A stretch of DNA of 64,000 nucleotides from contig NZ_AP018680.1 of NCBI RefSeq assembly GCF_002218025.2, positions 1,302,001 through 1,366,000 on the forward strand, read 5' to 3'. The number at the start of each line of letters is the position of its first letter. The first letter of the stretch is position 1. Position numbers and translations under genes: made by a program. Below, piece after piece: positions 37,266-45,935 of this stretch. Under the pieces are notes generated by a model that searched no databases, was not told the DNA's origin, and saw only the letters and a program-made list of their open reading frames with translations. The DNA is from Vibrio casei (GTDB lineage: Bacteria > Pseudomonadota > Gammaproteobacteria > Enterobacterales > Vibrionaceae).

Positions 37266-37514
37266 ATGAGCGATACTCACTCAAAACCTACTTTACCCGA
37301 TCGTCTTTCTGGAAATTCTCGCAGCCCTCATTTCGTAGCGGAATGCTTTGATCATCAAGTAGGAATTCGTTTTAACGGTAAAGAACGTACTGATGTTGAA
37401 GAATATTGTATTAGTGAAGGATGGGTTAAGATTGCTTCTCCTAAAGCGAAAGATCGCTTTGGTCAACCTATGCTAGTCACCTTGAAAGGAACGGTTGAAG
37501 CCTTCTATATCTAA
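37266..37514 (+). CDS. DUF3297-family small protein
   Basis: An 82-residue soluble protein with no signal peptide. It matches the DUF3297 pattern: LPDRLSGNSRSPHFV, VGIRFNGKERTDVEEYCISEGW, VTLKGTVEAFY. Function is unknown. It is a single gene closed by a hairpin terminator. Confidence 0.8.
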   Translation: MSDTHSKPTLPDRLSGNSRSPHFVAECFDHQVGIRFNGKERTDVEEYCISEGWVKIASPKAKDRFGQPMLVTLKGTVEAFYI

Positions 37515-37552
37515 TGTAGAACAAGGTTAAAAAAACCGTTGATTGCATCGAA

Positions 37553-37593
37553 ATAACCCCCAGTTGGATGACCAATATGGGGGTATTTATTTT
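37553..37593. terminator. Terminator between DUF3297 and aapP
   Basis: ATAACCCCCA and TGGGGGTAT pair, with an inner TTGG/CCAA stem. TTTATTTT follows on the plus strand. It can serve both convergent genes. Confidence 0.75.
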
Positions 37594-37621
37594 AAGGTAT
37601 GATTAATGAAGAGTGGCGAAA

Positions 37622-38371
37622 TTAATGGTGAAGAATCTGACTCAAAAAGTTAATAGTTCGGTCTGATTGAGGATTTTCAAAGAACTCTTTTGGATTGTTT
37701 TCTTCAATGATTTCTCCTGCATCCATAAAAATCACCCGATCAGCGACTTCTTTTGCAAAACCCATTTCGTGAGTAACACAAAGCATGGTCATGCCTTCGC
37801 CAGCTAATTCAACCATTACGTCCAGCACTTCACGCACCATTTCAGGGTCGAGAGCTGATGTTGGCTCGTCAAATAACATAACTTGTGGGTTCATACATAA
37901 AGAACGTGCTATCGCTACACGTTGTTGCTGACCACCAGAAAGCTGACCTGGAAATTTGTCTGCTTGATCGGGGATCTTTACGCGCTCTAAGTATTTCATC
38001 GCCACTTTTTCGGCTTCATTTTTAGGCATTTTCTTTACCCAAATAGGGGCAAGAGTACAGTTTTCTAATACCGTTAAATGTGGGAATAAATTGAAGTGTT
38101 GAAAACACATCCCCACTTGCTTACGGATGATCTCAATATTTTTCAAGTCTTCAGTAAGTTCTGTACCAGCAACATCAATTCGACCTTGTTGATGCTCTTC
38201 AAGGTGGTTGATGCAACGAATCATGGTGGACTTACCTGACCCCGAAGGGCCACAAATAACAATTTTTTCTCCTTTTTTCACTTTAAGGTTAATATTTTTT
38301 AGAACGTGGAACTCTCCGTACCACTTGTTCATGTCTTGAATTTCAATCATATAATCTTGTTGCTGAGTCAT
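37622..38371 (-). CDS. aapP: Amino-acid ABC transporter ATP-binding protein AapP
   Basis: A 249-residue ATPase. Walker A is GPSGSGKST (41-49), the signature is LSGGQ (144-148), and Walker B ends LFDEP (167-171). It is close to GlnQ/AapP-type proteins for polar amino acids. AAGGACG precedes the ATG. It is last in the aapJ-aapQ-aapM-aapP operon and energises uptake through AapQ and AapM. Confidence 0.93.
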   Translation of the reverse strand: MTQQQDYMIEIQDMNKWYGEFHVLKNINLKVKKGEKIVICGPSGSGKSTMIRCINHLEEHQQGRIDVAGTELTEDLKNIEIIRKQVGMCFQHFNLFPHLTVLENCTLAPIWVKKMPKNEAEKVAMKYLERVKIPDQADKFPGQLSGGQQQRVAIARSLCMNPQVMLFDEPTSALDPEMVREVLDVMVELAGEGMTMLCVTHEMGFAKEVADRVIFMDAGEIIEENNPKEFFENPQSDRTINFLSQILHH

Positions 38372-38392
38372 AATACGTCCTTGAGCTACTTA

Positions 38393-39490
38393 CTATCTTT
38401 TGTGACCAGTATTGAGTTTGTTTTCTAGATAAATGGAATATCGTGATATCCCAAAACAAAAGACCCAGAATACAAGTGCGACAAAAACATAACTTTCAGT
38501 TGAATATCCAAGCCAATCTGGATCATTATTAGCCGATTGCCCAATACCTAATACATCATACATGCCGATGATTAATACTAAGCTGGTATCTTTTAATAGT
38601 GATAAAAAGTTATTCACAATTGAAGGGATAGTGATTTTAAGTGCTTGAGGCAAAACAACGAGCCCCATTTTTTGCCAATAAGAAAGACCCAACGAATCGG
38701 CCGCTTCATATTGACCTTTAGGGATGGCTTGTAATCCACCACGAACCACTTCCGCCATATAAGCAGAGTAGAACATCACAACCCCAATGAGTGCTCGGAT
38801 TAATTTATCGGTTTGCACGCCTTCTGAAAAGAAGAGTGGCAGCATGACTGAAGCCATAAACAAAACCGTAATCAATGGAACGCCACGCCATATTTCAATA
38901 TAAGCAATACTTAGCTTACTTATGATGGGCATCTCTGATCGTCTTCCCAGAGCGAGAACCACGCCAATAGGCAATGAAACCACAATACCTATGGTTGCTA
39001 AGATAAGGGTAACTAATAACCCGCCCCATTGGTGAGTATCAACCACTGGCAAACCAAACATAGAACCTTCAAGCAAGCCTGCCATTAAAATCGGGTAAGC
39101 ACTCCCAAAGAAGATGAATATCCATGTTCGTTTTGGCGTTTTTTCATAAGCCATCAAGGCAACAAGAATAGCGAGTGTCCAGTAGAACAGTTTTGGACGC
39201 CACAGCTCCTGGCTGGGATAAAAACCAAACATGAATTGATCCCAACGAACACTGATGAATACCCAACAGGCGCCCGTATCAGTACACGCATCACGAGTCG
39301 TACCAATCCAGTTGGCATTTAACAGCCCCCAATCAGTAAAAGACCAGATCATGGTGAAAGCAAAATAAGCCATCACAAGCGTTAAAATACTATTTAAAGG
39401 GGTGCTGAATAAGTTTTTGCGTAACCAGCCAACAATACCAACAGTGTTGGCAGGAGGCGGTAGGCTTGGTTGAAATTGATGTTGTTTCAT
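38393..39490 (-). CDS. aapM: Amino-acid ABC transporter permease AapM
   Basis: A 365-residue permease. The C-terminal 200 residues hold the HisM-type ABC permease domain with the EAA loop EAADSLGLSYWQKMGLVVLPQALK. The N-terminal half has extra membrane segments and a periplasmic loop (WIGTTRDACTDTGACWVF), characteristic of AapM rather than shorter GlnP/HisM proteins. A perfect AGGAGG lies upstream of the ATG. It forms the channel with AapQ for general L-amino acids. Confidence 0.92.
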   Translation of the reverse strand: MKQHQFQPSLPPPANTVGIVGWLRKNLFSTPLNSILTLVMAYFAFTMIWSFTDWGLLNANWIGTTRDACTDTGACWVFISVRWDQFMFGFYPSQELWRPKLFYWTLAILVALMAYEKTPKRTWIFIFFGSAYPILMAGLLEGSMFGLPVVDTHQWGGLLVTLILATIGIVVSLPIGVVLALGRRSEMPIISKLSIAYIEIWRGVPLITVLFMASVMLPLFFSEGVQTDKLIRALIGVVMFYSAYMAEVVRGGLQAIPKGQYEAADSLGLSYWQKMGLVVLPQALKITIPSIVNNFLSLLKDTSLVLIIGMYDVLGIGQSANNDPDWLGYSTESYVFVALVFWVFCFGISRYSIYLENKLNTGHKR

Positions 39491-39506
39491 CTGCTAACCT
39501 CCTTAA

Positions 39507-40715
39507 TTATCGTTCGACTAATGCGACTTTGCGGTTATAAATATTCATTACCCAAGAGGTAAAGAGACTCAAACCTAAGTACACACCCATTGTCATGAAT
39601 ATGATTTCGATTGCTTGTCCAGTCTGGTTGAGCGTAGTTCCTGCAAAAACTGAAACAAGATCGGGATAACCAATCGCCATCGCTAAAGATGAATTTTTGG
39701 TTAAGTTTAAATATTCACTGGTGAGAGGGGGGACGATAATACGCATTGCTTGAGGTATCACGACCAGCTTCAATGTTTTTGAACGCGATAAACCTAACGC
39801 CATTGCTGCTTCTGTTTGACCATGGTTAACCGCCTCAATACCGGAACGAACAATTTCAGCGATGAATGCTGCGGTGAAAATACCGAGTGCAATCCACAGC
39901 GCGAATAACTCTGGTAATACGGTAATACCACCACTAAAGTTAAACCCTTTTAATTCAGGGTAATTTGCAGAGACGGGCATCCCCATAAGGAAATAAGCAA
40001 TCAGCGGTAAGCCCAAACATAAACCAACAACAATACGTCCAACGGGAGTTTGAATACCGGTTAAACGCTGTTTATTTCTAGCCCAAATATAAACACCAAC
40101 ACTTAATATCACGGCTAAAATTGCCGCAGCGCCAATTAACCAACTACCGGTTTCAAAAACAGGCTTAGGAATATAGAGGCCACGAATGTTTAAAAATATG
40201 GCTTCGCCAATGCTTAAGCTTTGTCGAGCGGAAGGAAGAGCTTGTAGTACAGCAAAATACCAAAAAAGTATTTGTAGAAGAGGGGGAACATTTCGAACAA
40301 TCTCAATAAATACTGCAGCAAGTTTATTTACCATCCAGTTGGATGATAACCGAGCTATACCAACAGCAAATCCAAGAATTGTTGCGAGAATAATACCGAG
40401 AACGGAAACCAATACAGTATTCAGTAAGCCAACAAAGAAAGTGCGACCAAAAGAGTAAGTTTCGTTATATTCGATTAACGTTAAGCTGATACCAAAGCCA
40501 GCTTCTCTATCTAAAAAACCAAAGCCTGTAGAAATGCCTCGATCACTTAGGTTTGTCATTGTGTTATTAATAATAACGTAGAAAAAATACCCCAATAAAG
40601 CCACTGTAATAAGCTGGAAAATAACAGAGCGAAATCGTGGGTTATAAAAAAGATGGGAAAACGAGTTACCAGTTTTATTCTGATTGATTGTCTTTCCTGA
40701 TTCGGTGGGTTTCAT
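39507..40715 (-). CDS. aapQ: Amino-acid ABC transporter permease AapQ
   Basis: A 402-residue permease of the AapQ type. The EAA loop reads EAAMALGLSRSKTLKLVVIPQAMR, near residue 310. Like AapM it is longer than simple HisQ proteins, with additional N-terminal segments. I start at the ATG giving MKPTESGKT, since GAGGTT lies 9 bases upstream. The TTG used by a longer reading overlaps that site. It follows aapJ after a hairpin terminator. Confidence 0.92.
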   Translation of the reverse strand: MKPTESGKTINQNKTGNSFSHLFYNPRFRSVIFQLITVALLGYFFYVIINNTMTNLSDRGISTGFGFLDREAGFGISLTLIEYNETYSFGRTFFVGLLNTVLVSVLGIILATILGFAVGIARLSSNWMVNKLAAVFIEIVRNVPPLLQILFWYFAVLQALPSARQSLSIGEAIFLNIRGLYIPKPVFETGSWLIGAAAILAVILSVGVYIWARNKQRLTGIQTPVGRIVVGLCLGLPLIAYFLMGMPVSANYPELKGFNFSGGITVLPELFALWIALGIFTAAFIAEIVRSGIEAVNHGQTEAAMALGLSRSKTLKLVVIPQAMRIIVPPLTSEYLNLTKNSSLAMAIGYPDLVSVFAGTTLNQTGQAIEIIFMTMGVYLGLSLFTSWVMNIYNRKVALVER

Positions 40716-40741
40716 ACTGCGTAACCTCAAAATCTACTTAG

Positions 40742-40765
40742 AAAAAGGGCGGCTTAAAACCGCCC
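40742..40765 (-). terminator. Attenuating terminator between aapJ and aapQ
   Basis: On the minus strand GGGCGG-TTTTAAG-CCGCCC is followed by TTTTTC. It is a compact hairpin with a T run inside the operon, so partial termination after the binding-protein gene is likely. Confidence 0.75.
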
Positions 40766-40793
40766 AGAGTCATTTATTTGGAAGTTAGTCGTA

Positions 40794-41816
40794 TTAACGA
40801 ATTGGTGGAGCGTATTGGAAGCCACCAGCATTCCACAGTTTGTTCACGCCACGGTCAACTTTTAGAGGGGAACCTTGGCCAACGGTGCGTTCAAACATTT
40901 CACCGTAGTTACCGACTTGTTTGACGATTTGGTAAGCCCAATCATCTTTAAGCCCTAATCCTTCGCCTTTCGGTCCATCAAGTCCAAGAATACGTTTTAT
41001 GTTTGGATCGTTAGACTTTTTCATTTCGTCTACGTTCTTTTGCGTAATGCCATATTCTTCAGCATTGATCATGGCAAATAATGTCCATTTTGTAACATTA
41101 AACCACTGGTCATCACCTTGTCGTACAACAGGGCCTAAAGGTTCTTTAGAAATGATTTCTGGTAATACCATTGCAGAGTTTGGATCTTTTAGGTTAAGAC
41201 GTAGCCCGTAAAGTTGTGATTGGTCAGAAGTTAATACGTCACAACGACCAGAGTCGAAGCCTTTCGCTGTTTGGTCCATGGTGTCAAAAACCACTGGTTT
41301 GTAAGACATGCCTTGTAAACGGAAGTAGTCCGCTAAGTTAAGCTCGGTTGTGGTACCAGCTTGAACACAAACTGAGGCACCATCAAGCTCTTTAGCACTT
41401 TTCACGCCAAGATCTTTTTTCACCATAAAGCCTTGTCCGTCGTAGTAAGTCGTTCCTACGAAGTTTAAGCCTAATGAACCATCGCGTTGAAGTGTCCAAG
41501 TTGTGTTGCGTGAAAGTACATCGACTTCCCCCGATTGCAATGCAGTAAAACGCTCTTTAGCATTAAGTGGAACATATTTAATCTTTGTTTTATCACCAAG
41601 AACCGCGGCGGCTACTGCTTGGCAATATTCAACATCAAGCCCTTCCCATTGTCCTTTTGCATTCGGGTTAGAAAAACCCGCTAGGCCAGTACTGACACCA
41701 CATTTTAATTCACCCGCTTTTTGCACATCTTGCAATGTACCGGCGGATGCAGAGTTGGCAATCATTGCTGCCGAAACAGCAACAACTGAAGCTAGAATTT
41801 TCATTGTTTTAGGCAT
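40794..41816 (-). CDS. aapJ: Amino-acid ABC transporter substrate-binding protein AapJ
   Basis: A 340-residue periplasmic binding protein. A signal peptide ends SASA near residue 25, before GTLQDVQ. Family blocks are LKCGVSTGLAGFSNPNAKG, WEGLDVEYCQAVAAAVLGD and SGRCDVLTSDQSQLYGLR. AapJ-type proteins bind a broad range of L-amino acids. It is first in the operon and is divergent from the siroheme gene, with a long upstream control region. Confidence 0.93.
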   Translation of the reverse strand: MPKTMKILASVVAVSAAMIANSASAGTLQDVQKAGELKCGVSTGLAGFSNPNAKGQWEGLDVEYCQAVAAAVLGDKTKIKYVPLNAKERFTALQSGEVDVLSRNTTWTLQRDGSLGLNFVGTTYYDGQGFMVKKDLGVKSAKELDGASVCVQAGTTTELNLADYFRLQGMSYKPVVFDTMDQTAKGFDSGRCDVLTSDQSQLYGLRLNLKDPNSAMVLPEIISKEPLGPVVRQGDDQWFNVTKWTLFAMINAEEYGITQKNVDEMKKSNDPNIKRILGLDGPKGEGLGLKDDWAYQIVKQVGNYGEMFERTVGQGSPLKVDRGVNKLWNAGGFQYAPPIR

Positions 41817-42293
41817 GTGTATCCTTCCTGTATACGTCCGTTGAAATCAATGTTGATTGAATTCGTTTGTCTGTGAATGATTAAGCAAATGTTGTGTTAC
41901 ATTAATAATTTCATTGTGAATAGCTGGTCGTTATTTTTATATCCAGCTCACAACCTGCCCTTTTAAGAGTAGGTAAGAATTTGAATTAAACAAACACAAC
42001 ATCCAATATGTGTTTGAGTGTAATCACAAATTCTTAAGTAAATTTAGAATGAATAATTGTTATGGTTTTGTAAATAGTGCAATCTCGCACCAATGTTGAG
42101 CTTTTGATGTAATTGTCTGTAAATTTGGTCTTAAACAAAATTAAATGGCTATTTTTTAGGTTTAAATCAGAGTAATTACAGTTAAAGGCCGTTAACTTCG
42201 AAGTAAAATTGTTTGTGATGGAGATCCTATGTTTCCTCTATGCACAAATTTGGTAGTATCGCTCGTGAGTCACACATCACAAAAAGGTATGGA
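41817..42293. other. aapJ-siroheme divergent control region with inverted repeats
   Basis: A 477-base divergent region, counting to the chosen siroheme start. It contains AGCTGG with CCAGCT (41922-41927 and 41943-41948) and CAAACACA-N10-TGTGTTTG (41991-42016). Neither matches a site I recognise. No gene or riboswitch is visible. Confidence 0.5.
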
Positions 42294-43229
42294 ATGCGTT
42301 ATTTTCCCATTTTTCTAGATTTAAATAATAAGCCGGTACTGGTTGTTGGCGGTGGCGATGTTGCTTGCCGTAAAATTGATATGTTGCTAAGAGCGGGCGC
42401 AAAAGTGACGGTTGTTTCACCAAAAGTGCATTCACACTTGCAGACATTAGCTCAAGATGAAATTCTGTTATGGATCAAATCTTTTTATCAAAGTGACATG
42501 TTGACAGATTATGTACAGGTTTGGGCGACAACCGATAACCCTGAATTAAATCATCGTGTGCATGATGATGCTAAACAGAAAAACATCATGGTTAATGTGG
42601 TGGATGATAAGCCATATTGTGATTTTATTACGCCTTCTATGATCAATCGTGGACGCATTCAAATTGCCGTATCAAGTGGCGGCGCTTCACCAGTTTTAAT
42701 TCGTTACTTACGAGAAAAGTTAGAATCGATACTTCCCCAAAACTTAGCGCTATTGGCCGATTTTGGCGCCTCTAAGCGTAATAGTATTAAATCAGAACTA
42801 GCATCAGTTGATGAGCGTCGTAAGTTTTGGGAACGTTTTTTTTCCTCCTCGAAAATCACCACTATTGATGACCGCTCTGAACTTGAAGTGTTATATCAGT
42901 CGATTTTAAGCAACACCGAAGAGGTAACTGGGTCACAAATTTGGATTGAATTCGGACAAGACGTAGAAATGCTCCCCATTAAAAGTTTACGTCTTATGCA
43001 AGAATCGGAATTGGTGTTATATCCTGCAAGTTGTCCTTTTGAATTTGTAGATCTATGTCGTCGAGATGCGGAACGTGAGCAATTTCAGGACACTAATCAT
43101 TTAGCTTCGTTAATCAAACAAGCGCAATCTGATAAGCAACGTGTTTGTATCTTCATTGAAAAAGACAGTACTTCAATAGAGTTAAAATTATTGATGGGCA
43201 ACCAATTACTCATCAAGATCGCGGAGTAA
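42294..43229 (+). CDS. Siroheme synthase: Met8-like domain with truncated methyltransferase
   Basis: A 311-residue protein. Residues 1-210 match the CysG N-terminal (Met8-like) precorrin-2 dehydrogenase/ferrochelatase. It has the NAD site LVVGGGDVACRK (17-27), the catalytic region NVVDDKPYCDFITPS (101-115) and SSGGASPVL (127-135). Residues 216-290 resemble only the first third of the SUMT methyltransferase: IEFGQDVEMLPIKSLRLMQ aligns with the usual GPGD-LLTLK start, and LCRRDAE with VRRDAE. The GPGD loop and GGDPF are lost, so methylation is probably absent. A separate CobA would be needed. I start at ATG 42294 behind AAGGTATGGA. Confidence 0.82.
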   Translation: MRYFPIFLDLNNKPVLVVGGGDVACRKIDMLLRAGAKVTVVSPKVHSHLQTLAQDEILLWIKSFYQSDMLTDYVQVWATTDNPELNHRVHDDAKQKNIMVNVVDDKPYCDFITPSMINRGRIQIAVSSGGASPVLIRYLREKLESILPQNLALLADFGASKRNSIKSELASVDERRKFWERFFSSSKITTIDDRSELEVLYQSILSNTEEVTGSQIWIEFGQDVEMLPIKSLRLMQESELVLYPASCPFEFVDLCRRDAEREQFQDTNHLASLIKQAQSDKQRVCIFIEKDSTSIELKLLMGNQLLIKIAE

Positions 43230-43270
43230 GTGTTGGTTATCATGACTAAGAAAGCTTAGGTTTAGAGTTC

Positions 43271-44266
43271 ATGCAATTTAATCAGTTAATTTTGTATAAG
43301 CAGAAAAAATGGCGTATTCCGTTTATCATAATGGGGGTATTATTGTGTATGTCGTGTATCGCTTACCTATCTGTTGGCGATATAAAGCTTTCGTTGTTGT
43401 CGCCACTGAATGATTTTCAACAACAAGTCATTGTTAATCTTAGATTACCTCGTCTGTTAGCTGCTATTCTACTTGGGGCATCATTAGCGGTGTCTGGTGC
43501 AACGCTTCAAGTATTACTAGGAAATCCATTAGCGGAGCCGGGAGTGTTAGGCATTTCAGGTGGTGCAAGCCTTGCCATGGTGATCGCACTGTTCTTCTTT
43601 CCATTCTTAATGACGCCATACGGCGCAATGTTTGTTGCAATTAGTGGCTCACTTATTTTTACTTTGATTATTGTCATGATGGCAAAAGCGATGCGATTAA
43701 CCACGGCAAGGTTATTGCTGATTGGTGTCGCATTAGGAATTTTGTCTGGTGCCTTAGTGACTTGGGCATTCTATTTTAGTGATAATTTAAATTTACGAAT
43801 TTTGATGTACTGGTTAATGGGGAGCATTAGTGGGGTAACTTGGACTCAAATTTCCTTGGGGCTTGTGATGTTGCCAGGTATTATTTGGTTATGTTCGAAG
43901 ACAAAATTTCTGGATCTTCTCATGGTGGGTGAAAGTCATGCACAACAATTGGGTTTAGATGTTCATAAACTTCGCTGGAAGCTTATTTTACTGGTTTCAG
44001 TCTTAGTCGGTGGTTCGGTGGCTATTGGGGGGGTTATCAGCTTTGTTGGTTTAGTGATACCACACCTGATCCGTTTGCTTTTTGGGTCTGAAAATAAGTA
44101 TTTGATACCCATGTCTGCGCTTTGCGGGGCCACATTACTCGTTGTTGCGGATCTATTAGCAAGAGTATCACTGCCTTCTGCGGAGTTACCTCTGGGCGTC
44201 ATGACAACCAGTATCGGAGCACCAGTCTTTATATGGATGTTGTTACGCAATTATGATCGACATTAA
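43271..44266 (+). CDS. btuC: Vitamin B12 ABC transporter permease
   Basis: A 331-residue permease of the FecCD/BtuC family with about 10 segments. [34 protein letters not shown] and [20 protein letters not shown] are family signatures. It imports cobalamin with BtuD. It overlaps btuD by 14 bases. The binding protein BtuF and receptor BtuB are not in this window, and I see no cobalamin riboswitch upstream. An iron-siderophore permease is the main alternative, but length and pairing favour BtuC. Confidence 0.85.
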   Translation: MQFNQLILYKQKKWRIPFIIMGVLLCMSCIAYLSVGDIKLSLLSPLNDFQQQVIVNLRLPRLLAAILLGASLAVSGATLQVLLGNPLAEPGVLGISGGASLAMVIALFFFPFLMTPYGAMFVAISGSLIFTLIIVMMAKAMRLTTARLLLIGVALGILSGALVTWAFYFSDNLNLRILMYWLMGSISGVTWTQISLGLVMLPGIIWLCSKTKFLDLLMVGESHAQQLGLDVHKLRWKLILLVSVLVGGSVAIGGVISFVGLVIPHLIRLLFGSENKYLIPMSALCGATLLVVADLLARVSLPSAELPLGVMTTSIGAPVFIWMLLRNYDRH

Positions 44267-45002
44267 GAATATCGCGATACCACCTCGATTATTGCCGTTG
44301 AATCTGACTGTTCAGCAAGGTGAAATTTTGCATATCATTGGCCCAAACGGTAGTGGTAAAAGCACGTTATTAGAAGCTGCCTCGGGATTACTCAAATATG
44401 AAGGGGAAGTTTTACTTTCAGGTCAATCTATCACAACGCTTTCTTTAGCAGACTTGGCGCACAAACGCGCTTATTTACCTCAAAGTGGTCGACCAGCCTT
44501 TTCGATGTCGGTTTTTCATTATTTATCGTTGTCTATCCCTGCTATGGCTAATCAAATTGATATTCCCGATGCAGTAAAAGAAATCACTCATTTATTGTCT
44601 ATCGAAGATAAGTTAGAGCGTTCTATTCACCAGTTATCGGGTGGGGAATGGCAACGGGTTCGGCTCGCCGGTATTTGTATCCAAGTATGGCCGACTCTTA
44701 ATCCTTATGGGCAAGTTTTATTACTTGATGAGCCTGCAGCACCGCTAGACGTTGGACAAGAAAGTTTGCTCTATCGCTTAATTGATTTGATGGCGGCTAA
44801 AGGCTTGGCAGTGGTGATGGCAAATCATGATCTAAACCGTACTTTACGTCATTCTGATCATGTATTGGTATTAAAGGGTGGTGTTGTACAAGCGATGGGG
44901 GCTACACAAGATGTGATGAATGAAGCTCTGTTATCAAACGTTTTCAATACCAAGGTGAAAATGGTTACCCATGAAAATATGCCATATTTACTTTTTGACT
45001 AA
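44253..45002 (+). CDS. btuD: Vitamin B12 ABC transporter ATP-binding protein
   Basis: A 249-residue ATPase. Walker A is GPNGSGKST (30-38), the signature is [13 protein letters not shown], and Walker B is [12 protein letters not shown]. The signature LSGGEWQRV and the Pro-Ala-Ala after Walker B are BtuD-like. It overlaps btuC, so the two are translationally coupled. Downstream lies an AT-rich gap holding a small RNA candidate. Confidence 0.88.
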   Translation: MIDIKNIAIPPRLLPLNLTVQQGEILHIIGPNGSGKSTLLEAASGLLKYEGEVLLSGQSITTLSLADLAHKRAYLPQSGRPAFSMSVFHYLSLSIPAMANQIDIPDAVKEITHLLSIEDKLERSIHQLSGGEWQRVRLAGICIQVWPTLNPYGQVLLLDEPAAPLDVGQESLLYRLIDLMAAKGLAVVMANHDLNRTLRHSDHVLVLKGGVVQAMGATQDVMNEALLSNVFNTKVKMVTHENMPYLLFD

Positions 45003-45150
45003 TGAGTCATTTTAGGGCGTTGATGACAATATACGTGCAACGTTACCGCTTTAGCATTAAAGTGAATATCGTTCTGAATAGAGATTGTTTTAATTTTAAT
45101 GTTTTTAAAAACAATGATTTAAAAATTAATTAAGTGTAACTTTATAAAGT

Positions 45151-45166
45151 TGGCACAGTAATGGCA
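45151..45166 (+). promoter_or_regulatory. Candidate sigma-54 promoter
   Basis: TGGCACAGTAATGGCA matches the sigma-54 pattern TGGCAC-N5-TTGCA except for one base, with the invariant GG and GC exactly 10 bases apart. Transcription would start near 45177. No activator site that I can recognise (NtrC or LuxO type) lies upstream. Confidence 0.5.
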
Positions 45167-45176
45167 TTAATGAGAG

Positions 45177-45267
45177 TGATACATTCTCGTCCTATTGTGT
45201 TAGCTGAAATGGCGTTAAGCCAAGCACAAAACACACAGCCTGCCTCATCTGAGACAGGCTTTTTTTT
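45177..45267 (+). ncRNA. Candidate small RNA downstream of btuD
   Basis: About 90 bases between a sigma-54-like promoter and a strong intrinsic terminator, with no open reading frame of note. It contains short self-complementary segments (TTGTG with CACAA, GGC with GCC) before the terminator stem. The layout is typical of a Hfq-type trans-acting small RNA. It is not a Qrr RNA: the conserved Qrr core is absent. The hairpin could instead simply terminate btuCD, 235 bases downstream. Confidence 0.4.
45237..45267 (+). terminator. Intrinsic terminator (small RNA candidate)
   Basis: AGCCTGCCTC-ATCT-GAGACAGGCT, 10-bp stem with one mismatch, followed by eight T including the last base of the stem. 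Confidence 0.85.
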
Positions 45268-45296
45268 ATCGTTGAAACCTATCTTTCAAACTTAGG

Positions 45297-45872
45297 TTAT
45301 TGGGTCAGTTTTTCTAAATCCGCAGGGCGGTAGTAAACCGATTTCAATACTTTTCCTTTACGAACGGTTTTGCCTTGCATCTCTACATCTTTAGCGCATT
45401 TGGCAATGATGTATTCGCCTTTTTTCACGCCTTCAAGTTGCACACCTTGTTTAGCGTAGAAGGCTTGAGTTTCCGTGAATTCTTGTTCGTTACGACATAC
45501 TTTGCTCATATTGCTTGAATGAACTTCATCCCAACATGATAGGAATTCAATGCCGCGGTTTTTAGCGACATGCAGTAATAATTCGATGATGTAGCTAATA
45601 CCAACATTACTGGTTACTTGGTCGTCACCACGGTGAACTAAACGGCCCATCAAAACGTAAACCGTATCAATAATCGCATCCGCTTGTTCGGTTTTACAAT
45701 CAGCTTCGGCAAGTTCAGTAAGCTCTTCAATGGCAAGCGAGGTATGCAAAGTATCGGCTTTGTCGTCGAGGGAGGTTAAGTTTGCGACAGGGAGATCAAA
45801 CGTTGAACGAAATTCCGTAATATCACGATATAAGTGCTGATAAAGTTCCGTCGAAAGTAGGGTAAATTGCAT
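45297..45872 (-). CDS. MazG-like NTP pyrophosphohydrolase-family protein
   Basis: A 191-residue protein. The central helix pair EELTELAEADCKTEQADAIID followed by TVYVLMGR is typical of all-alpha NTP pyrophosphohydrolases (MazG and phosphoribosyl-ATP pyrophosphohydrolase-like), with acidic residues for magnesium. Such enzymes cleave nucleoside triphosphates to monophosphate and pyrophosphate, often as house-cleaning. The specific nucleotide is unknown. It follows the MFS gene after 63 bases on the same strand. Confidence 0.75.
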   Translation of the reverse strand: MQFTLLSTELYQHLYRDITEFRSTFDLPVANLTSLDDKADTLHTSLAIEELTELAEADCKTEQADAIIDTVYVLMGRLVHRGDDQVTSNVGISYIIELLLHVAKNRGIEFLSCWDEVHSSNMSKVCRNEQEFTETQAFYAKQGVQLEGVKKGEYIIAKCAKDVEMQGKTVRKGKVLKSVYYRPADLEKLTQ

Positions 45873-45935
45873 GTCATTGCCTCGTGAATAAAAGTTGCGG
45901 CAGATGATAACAAATAATCCCTATTCCAGTCATGA

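Noticed and set aside
40186..40458. Plus-strand frame inside aapQ
   Set aside because: Antisense to membrane segments of aapQ; composition is that of a shadow frame.
42001..42020. CRP-like half-site near aapJ (TGTAATCACA)
   Set aside because: Only one half matches; the partner half at the correct distance is poor.
45151..45267. The small RNA candidate as a Qrr quorum-sensing RNA
   Set aside because: The conserved Qrr core sequence and a LuxO site are absent, and luxO is not adjacent.
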